DNA from: Channallabes apus
Taxonomy: Eukaryota > Chordata > Actinopteri > Siluriformes > Clariidae
Direction: 5' to 3'
Assembly (NCBI GenBank): GCA_030522415.1
Contig: CM060109.1
Location: 32,199,892-32,263,891 of the forward strand
DNA: 64,000 nucleotides
Positions 52,401 to 61,400 of this stretch are shown one piece after another; position 1 is the stretch's first letter; the number at the start of each line of letters is the position of its first letter. The notes beneath the pieces are model-generated. The model saw only the letters and a program-made list of their open reading frames with translations. It had not been told where the DNA came from and did no database searches. The translations under genes and the position numbers were made by a program.

Positions 52401-55400
52401 CTAAATACAGTTTAAATCCATATCCTTATCAAATGCGGCATTCACACACACGCATAAACATAAACTAGACACCCCTCTTTGCCGTGACAATGATAAGTGT
52501 ACTATATGATGTGATGTTGACTCACTATGCAGACTGATGAGTGAAACCGTTTTGGAGTCATTAACCTGTGACATCTCCGTAGGCTTCTATTGATCTCATG
52601 CTATTTAACATAATTTCCACATGGTTGGTCCTAGCTTACCATCTATGTCCTTTAATCAGAAAAGCATTAAGATAAACTACTTTTATTTGTTATTTCTGAC
52701 TGATCTTTAATTTTTGAGCAATCCAATTTAGTTCTCAGCCTGATGATTGATTGTTACCAGGGAAAGGCGTTGCCAAAGGCGTGGCCAAGCATACATCAGT
52801 AATCTTAATTTCTTTTGTGTTTTTTTGTTTTTTTTAGGACCGGGATACCCAGAAGATCCAGTGGATAGATCGCTTCATTGAGGAGTTGCGATCAAATGAT
52901 AAATGGGTAATTCCAGCACTGAAGCAAATTCGAGAGATCTGTAGTCTTTTTGGAGAGGCTCCTCAAAATCTCAGGTAAAAATGCAGGCCTGTGTCATTAG
53001 CAGGGATCTGTCCCTTTTATGGTTTCAGAGGAAACTGTGGGCCAATTTATTTAATTTAAATTTTATAGTTAAAGTATAGACATTACGCATATGCATCACG
53101 TAGCAAATACATCCTGCGCATGCTGTTGTTTTGCAGAAGGAAAATACCTATTAACTTAACAAGCTTAGCAAGGTAAGTATAACATTAATTTAGGATGAAA
53201 TTGTTTTTTTAATTTTGCTGGATTATTTGCTGAGATTCAGCATAATTCTGTAAATCTTAATTATTCCAAAGTTTTGCTTTTTCATAGGCTAATCTAATTA
53301 TTAAATCACTGCCCACAACAGAACAGTTTTTTGGATTCAGAGATGTACTGAGTTTACTCATGCTTCAAGCGCAGTTTTTTTTCCTCTAAATCTTATCTGA
53401 CAAGATTCCTGATTTTAACTTTCCTTCCCAAAATTTTAGACGCTACTGAAGAACAGCTGATTGCCCCAGACTTTTATGCACTTTTATTGTTATTGTTTTT
53501 CCCCTCCTCTCAATTACAGTCAAACGCAGAGGAGCCCACATGTTTTTTATCGCCATGACCTTATTAACCAACTTCAGCACAATCACGCACTGGTCACTCT
53601 GGTAGCTGAGAATCTGTCTGCATATATGGAGAACATGAGACAGTTCTCCAAAGGTGGGTTATTTAAGATTGTAAAAGTTGAAGAATTTAAGAATTTCCTC
53701 ATTGCTTGTATGTGAATTGGAATGATTTGATTGTGTCGTGTGATTACAGCAGAGCACTCAGACTTTGACCCTCAGACGGTCAGGCCTGGAAGTCGATACA
53801 GTCATGTGCAGGAGGTGCAGGAGCGTCTGAACTTTTTGAGGTATGATGCCTAAAGTTTTTCAGCTTTCGAAGTGTTGCATTTGGAATACACTGTAGATGT
53901 TAATTGAGAAGATGCTCTGATGGGACGAGGAAATCCAGTGTCTGAATAGTCTCTAAAGTCTCGTTTATATTGACTGTTTGACCGATCAGCCATAACATAT
54001 TTAAAAATGCAAATCATTCAGTACAATTCAGTGTAGGCTCCCCTTGGGCTGCTGGGGCACCTATGACTTTACAAAACCCCTGACTCGGAGACATAAGCAG
54101 CAGATCCATTCAGATCAACGACCTTAGACTCTTTGCTCTCTAACCCCATGCGCAGCCGGCTGTGATGCACTGAGTGTTCTGATACCTTTCTATTTTGACC
54201 AGCTTTGACTGGACCAGATGGGCTAGGCCAGTGGTTCTCAAACTTTTTCTGTCATTCCCCACTTAAGGGGGTGAGCGAATTTTCAAGCCCCACTTGTCAA
54301 CAAAATAATAACGAAATCGGCCAAGTTTACTGTTTATTGAAATATCAATTTCTAAACCAATAAGATCAAACAACACCAAGTTAAAAACAGATAAAATACA
54401 CGTGCAATTGTTACAAGGCTTACGTTGACACTTATCTTTGCATAATTGACCCCATGTTTATTAGCTGCTCAGCAATCGTTTGTAGTTTTTTTGCACTGGC
54501 CAATTCTGTATGCAACTTTGAATGAAGCCATTTGTGCTTTGCTGTCCACTGATTCAGATTTTACCATGCGATTATCCTGCTGTCTGTATTCTGCCAGCTT
54601 TCTTTGAAAGACGTCCAATGGTTTATTAACGTGACTGGAGTCTGTTGTCTCTAAGTGTCTTCCTAATTTGTTGGGTCTCATGCGGTCTGCTGCCAGCGGT
54701 TTAAGACACAAAACACACACGGGTCTCTCTCCTGCCACCACCATCCCCACCATGAACCCAAGCTCAAGATAGGCTTCATTAGGGGTGGGTGATATAACCA
54801 AAATCTTCTATCACGGTAGAAGCAATTTTCTAACTCAATAACGATATACATCACAATATAGCAATCTGTATCTGAAAATGCATAAATAAAAATGAAAACA
54901 CAAAGAAATAGTTTTACATAATTTTATTTTTTTTATTTAAACTGTGAATTGCTGAGGTTTGCCGCATTTTTTTACTTTGGCCATATTCGTTTGGATGCTT
55001 GGATTTCAGATGATGGAAAAGGTTTGACGTGTTTCCACCACTTGTTAAAACAGTGCACTTGTGAACCTTCCAAATCACGTTCATCTCATTCGTATCACTT
55101 TTCTTCTACCCAAACTAATTCCACACCACAGACGAGGCAGCTTTTTTCTTTACAATCTCCTGGTTGTTGGTTTCGTCACATGGAAGCAAACTCACTGCTG
55201 CTGCACCGTCTTCTTCCATTGTCGAAGTGGATGTGAAGCCAAACCCATCAAAAGTGGGACGAAAGCGCGGCACCCGATTGAAGCAAATATCTGCGCAAAT
55301 ACAGCGCAGCGCGACTATCTGGATAGCGCAGAGATGATCAGGTTTATTTGCGCAGCCCGGTGGATCGCGCAGCGCCGCTCGAATCACAAACCTGCGCGGC

Positions 55401-58400
55401 CCACTGTGTTTTATTTAAAAACAATTTATTTAAAATGTCAGGACTGTTTAATATTGTTTCCGCCTTGTCATGCCTGGTTTGTACGTGCGCATCCCAGCGG
55501 GGTAAAATGTATTTTGATGGTCGGCGCGGTCTATTTCTGTCAGAGTCGCGCAGCGCTGCCCAGTGGCTCGCGCAAGTTTGTGATTCGAGCAGCGCTGCTC
55601 AAGTTTGTCTGACGTTAAACCATTATTGTTCCACTATGGTTCCACTTTTTCTCCCGGCCCACAACTGATGTTATTTTAAATTTACTTGTATTAATGATCA
55701 ATTTATTTCTGTGTGATTGTTTAGTTTTGAGGGTACGCTCTTCATTATCAATAAAGAAAAGCATGAATTAGTACTTTCCTGTTAATTTCCTCCCGTTCAT
55801 TGCGCCCCACCTGTCATGTCTGTATACCCCACTAGTGGGGCGCGCCCCACACTTTGAGAACCACTGGGCTAGGCCTTTGGTCTCCACAGGAATGTATGAG
55901 CTTTGGGTGCCCATGATTCTGTCACCAGTTTATTGATATATAACCAATGTTATTCAGTTGGCAGTCGTGGTAGTGTCATGGCTAATCAGTGTGTAACTTA
56001 AAGTACAGTCAGGTTATTCAGTAGAAAGAAATTGCAACCGTATCTGAAGATTAAATATAGAATAAAGCATAAGTTGCTGCGGGGGTTATAATTTTATGAT
56101 CTACAGTGCACAATAAAATGCCAATGAATAAAGAAATGAAGATGTACCTTTTGAAAAAATGGATGGTGAAAACCAGGAAATTTAATTAAACAGGTTTTAT
56201 CTGTTGTTCACAGTTGTGTGTTTGGCCATCATGATATCTTTATACTGTTTGAATCAAACACAGATTGTACTCATCACAGTCTGACACTATGGTGATAAAC
56301 ATCTGTGAAATGTTTGATTTATGCGATCAGGCAGTGCTGTTGGTATATACGACAAGGAATTGGTGCATTAATGAGAGACAAATGTATTTTTTTTGTATTT
56401 TCACTTTAAATTTATTATTTGCCAAGCCCAAAGTTGGAATTGAAGGCAGAGTAGCTGGTAGCTCTTTAATGGCCTTTTAATTTATAAAGTCTTCTTAGTG
56501 CCAAGAAAGTCTAGAAAGGGCAATTTCTTATGCAGTTAAGATGGCTTTCTCACATTCCCCAATTTGTATCGAATATGTGGTTCGATATTAAATCATAAAG
56601 TCTTAATTGGGCAAAGTCCAGAAAGAGTCATGAAGTTCATCAGAGTTTGGTACAGCGTGTCACAGTGCAAGAGAAATCCTAGGCATCAAAATTTAAGTTT
56701 AGACAATTACAACGTAATCACTGGCTGAAAAAAAAAAAGATTTGTTCAAAGGGGTATTGTAGTGTCTGTGCTCATTCATAATGAATTGCAAAAGCCAAAA
56801 TTTAGCAGAATTCTGTTACTTTGGATAGTTGTAGCTAAAAAGGCTAAGGCTGAATCCCAATTCTACCCCTTACCCCTACACTTAGCCCTACCCCTCCGTT
56901 TGGCGCGTTCACGTGAAGGGGTAGGGGTGTCTCATTTCTCTTTTGGTTGGAGGGGGAAGGGGAAGGGCCAGATAGCCCTCCAAACGAAGATTTTTCAGGA
57001 CCTCACTTCAAACGAAGGGCTAAGCAAAATGTTCAACATGGCTGCTCACTCGAGCAAGCAGACCCATAAATGTTAGTCATAAATCTTTATTAATGGCAAA
57101 AATTATGATTTTTATGATTTTTTTTTTTCATTATATGTATATTACCTCTAGTCTTGTTTGTGTTTATGGTGATGTTCTGTAAAGAAACGTTTGCAAAAAA
57201 TTTGCTAAAGTTTGCTAGCGGATAGCACCGATTGCACGATATTACAAATATATATTTTTATGTCACATACACTTTACTGCATGCTACAAACAAATATGAA
57301 AGTTCAGTAGCACAGCAGTTTGCCGAGCATTTGATAACGCATTGTTTGTTTTGCTTACGGTGCAAAATTAAAAGAAAATGTAAGAAATGCTTAATAAAGT
57401 GTAATAAAATAGTGCAATGCGTTTATTATATCAGATGCCTTTAGAGAAAACTACAACAAAAATATATTATATATTTGAGTTTGATGTTAATTCACTGGCG
57501 GTCCAGCAGGGGGCAATACCGCGCTGTATACTATGTCGTGTGCACTGAATGCAGTAAAAGAAGAATACTGTTTTTCTCCATGCCTCCGTTGTCTGGTTTC
57601 CTCTGGTTCTCACACAAAAAGCAAGTAATATTATAGATGTTAGTTGTGCATATTGATGCAAACATAACAATTATCATACCAAAGAATAAACTACCCGCTC
57701 CTTCTTCTTCGTCTTTCGGATGTTCCCTTTCAGGGGTCGCCACAGCGAATCATCTGCCTCCATCTAACCCTATCCTCTTCTCTCACACCAACTAACTTCA
57801 TGTCCTCTCTCACTGCATCCATAAATCTCCTCTTTGGTCTTCCTCTAGACCTCCTGCCTGGCAGTTCCAACCTCAGCATCCTTCTACCAATATATTCACA
57901 ATCTCTCCTCTGAACATGTCCAAACCACCTCAATCTGGCCTCTCTGACTTTATCTCCAAAACATCTCACATGGGTTGTCCCTCTGATGAACTGATTCTTG
58001 ATCCTATCCGTCCTTGTCACTCCCAAAGAGAACCTCAACATCTTCAGCTCTGCTACCTCTAGCTCTGCCTCCTGTCTTTTCTTCAGTGCCACTGTCTCTA
58101 AGCCGTAGAGCATCGCTGGTCTCACCACTGTCCTGTACACCTTTCCTTTCATTCTCGCTGATACTCTTTTATCGCACAACACACCTGACACTTTTCTCCA
58201 TCCATTCCAACCTGCCTGTACTCGTCTCTTCACCTCCTTTGAACACTCTCCGTTGCTCTCGACCGTTGACCCTAAGTACTTAAAATCCTGCACAGAATAA
58301 ACTACCCGCTAATGAGACTAAAGTTATTAACCGCCACAGCCGAATTTTATCCGCATTTTGCGGGTGAGCGGGTGCCAATGTCAACGCAATGTCGAACACA

Positions 58401-61400
58401 TTTTTTATTGATATCAATCACATGTCTATCGCGAAACATATCGTTATCGTTTTATCGCCCAGGCCTAGGTGAATGTTTCAAGTTTGTAGACAGCTTATGA
58501 GTTTGTAATGGTTTGTGTACTGGACTCATTGCCAGAAGTGGGCAAATGTGAGAGCTTAATTTGTGCAAGTATAATTCAAGAAAAAGTTAAATACTTAATA
58601 CAAGTACAGAAGAGCTCTTCTGCAAATATTACTTAAGTTTCTAAAGTATAGGTCTTGCATTAACCCTTTTCTAAGTAAAAAAAATAAAATCTCTCTCTCT
58701 CTCTCTCTTCCCCTCTCTCTGCCCGCTTCCCGATTGTAAATGTGCTGTTTTTGTCCACTATCTGCACACGGCCTCATTTCTGATTTCAAACACTTGTTAT
58801 ATTAGGCCTGTTTACTCAGTCATATGCTCTAATAAACCTACAAGAAAAGTCTATATACGGGAAATGGAAATATGTACATGTAAGAATAGTAATGAAGTGC
58901 ATAAAATGTCTGCTCATAGGTGATAACACCAAATCTCATTAGGACATTGTACCTGTTCACAGTCGATACTTCGCCAAATCGTAGGTCATTTAAGCCACGT
59001 GACTTCACAAAGTCGAGCAACTAAGGACTGTGAAGATTTTCAATTATGGATTATTTGGCATGTACTAGCAAAAGGTTTGGGGATGATTAGAAGAAGGGTT
59101 ACAGAGTTGAGACAGTATTGTGCATGAAATGAATATATATATATAATTTTTTTGTTCTTTCTGCGTTTTGGAGCAGAATTATTAAACATGCATCTTGAAC
59201 AGAGGGAAAATCCAAATAATTTGGTCAACTGGTCTTACTGATGATTTGAGGTTATGCTGAAGTAATCTCATTTGATACTCCTCCTTCCTTATTCCATCTA
59301 CTTTGTTTAATGCACTAGCAATATGATGCAGCCACTGATGCTTAACAGTTGGCATAGAATTGATGAGGGGGTTGAATTCCTCACCTTTACCCGTCCAAAC
59401 ATGCTTTGGTCGTTTTTTTTTTTTTTTTTTTTTTTGGGTCCATGTCATCACTTGCAAACTTCAGTCCAGCGTGAAGATGTGGATTCTACACCATGGACGA
59501 CTTGCGTGGATGGCAGACTTTTAGTTTACAACACCTGGTGTTACAACAGCTTTCAGTTCCCTTAAGCCAGTGGTTCTCAAACTTTTTCTGTCATTCCCCA
59601 CTTCAGGAGGTGAGCGAATTTTCAAGCCCCACTTGTCAACAAAATAATAACGAAATCGGCCAAGTTTACTGTTTATTGAAATATCAATTCCTAAACCAAT
59701 ACGATCAAACACCACCAAGTTAAAAAAAGATAAAATACACGTGCAATTGTTACAAGGCTTACGTTGTCACTTATCTTTGCATAATTGACCCCATGTTTAG
59801 CTGCTCAGCAATCGTTTGTAGTTTTTTTTTTTTTTTTGCACTGGCCAATTCTGTATGCAACTTTGAATGAAGCAATTTGTGCTTTGCTGTCCACTGATTC
59901 AGATTTTACCATGCGATTCTCCTGCTGTCTGTATTCTGCCAGCTTTCTTTCAAAGACGTCCAATGGTTTATTAACGTGACTGGAGTGTGTTGTCTCTAAG
60001 TGTCTTCCTAATTTGTTGGGTCTCATGCGGTCTGCTGCCAGCGGTTTAAGACACAAAACACACACGGGTCTCTCTCCTGCCACCACCATCCCCACCATGA
60101 ACCCAAGCTCAAGATAGGCTTCATTAGGGGTGGGCAATATAACCAAAATCTTCTAACACGGTAGAAGCAATTTTCTAACTCAATAACGATATACATCACA
60201 ATATAGCAATCTGTATCTGAAAATACATAAATAAAAATGAAAACACAAAGAAATTGTTTTACATAATTTCATTTTTTATGTAATTTTATTTAAACTGTGA
60301 ATTGCTGGGGTTTGCTGCTTTTTTTTTTTTTTTTTTTTTTTACTTTGGCCATATTCGTATGGATGCTTGGATTTCAGATGATAAAGGTTTGACGCGTTTC
60401 CACCACTTGTTAAAACAGTGCACTTGCGCACCTCACATCACGTTCATCTCATTCGTATCACTTTTCTTATACCCAAACCAATTCCACAACACAGACGATG
60501 CACTTTTTTTCTTTACAATCTCCTCGTTTTTCGTCACATGTAAGTAAACTCACTGCTGCTGCACCGTCTTCTTCTATTGTCGAAGTGTATGTGAAGCCAA
60601 ACACATCAAAAGTGGGACGAAACCGCGGCACACGATTGAACCAAATATCTGCGCAAATACAGCGCAGCGCGACTATCTGGATAGCGCAGTGATGATCTGG
60701 TTTATTTGCGCAGCCCGGTGGATCGCGCAGCGCAGCTCGAATCACAAACCTGCGCGACTCACTGTGTTTTATTTAAAATGTCAGGACTGTTTAATATTGT
60801 TTCCGCCTTGTCATGCCTGGTTTGTACGTGCGCATCCCAGCGGGGTAAAATGTATTTTGATGGTCGGCGCGGTTTATTTCTGTCAGAGTCGCGCAGCGCT
60901 GCCCAGTGGGTCGCGCAGGTTTGCGATTCGAGCAGCGCTGCTCAAGTTTGTCCGACGTTAAACCGTTATTGTTCCACGATGGTTCCACTTTTTCTCCCGG
61001 CCCCCAACTGATGTTATTTTAAATTTACTTGTATTAATGATCCATTTGTTTGTGTGTGATTGTTTAGTTTTGAGCGTACGCTCTTCATTATCAATAAAGA
61101 AAAGCATGAATTAGAATAGATACTTTCCTGTTTTTCCTCCCGCTCATTGCGCCCCACCTCTCATGTCTGTATTCCCCACTAGTGGGGCACGCCCCACACT
61201 TTGAGAACCACTGCCTTAAGCCAAGTTGCCCTCAGATAAGGGTAATGGTTCGAGTCTCCTTTTCGACCTGTGGCTACAACTTCAAATAAGCTGTACTTAT
61301 GTCAGCCTTCCTATAATTTGGGGTGCATTTCACATGCATGGTTTAAAAATAGAAAAGGTACAAAAACATTGTTCTGTTACTGATCAGATGTTCAGGGGTC

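Noticed and set aside
55061..55668. 183- and 106-codon plus frames in the hAT copy 1
   Set aside because: They arise from the CpG-rich non-coding interior of the transposon, and the copy 2 counterparts are shorter and rearranged.
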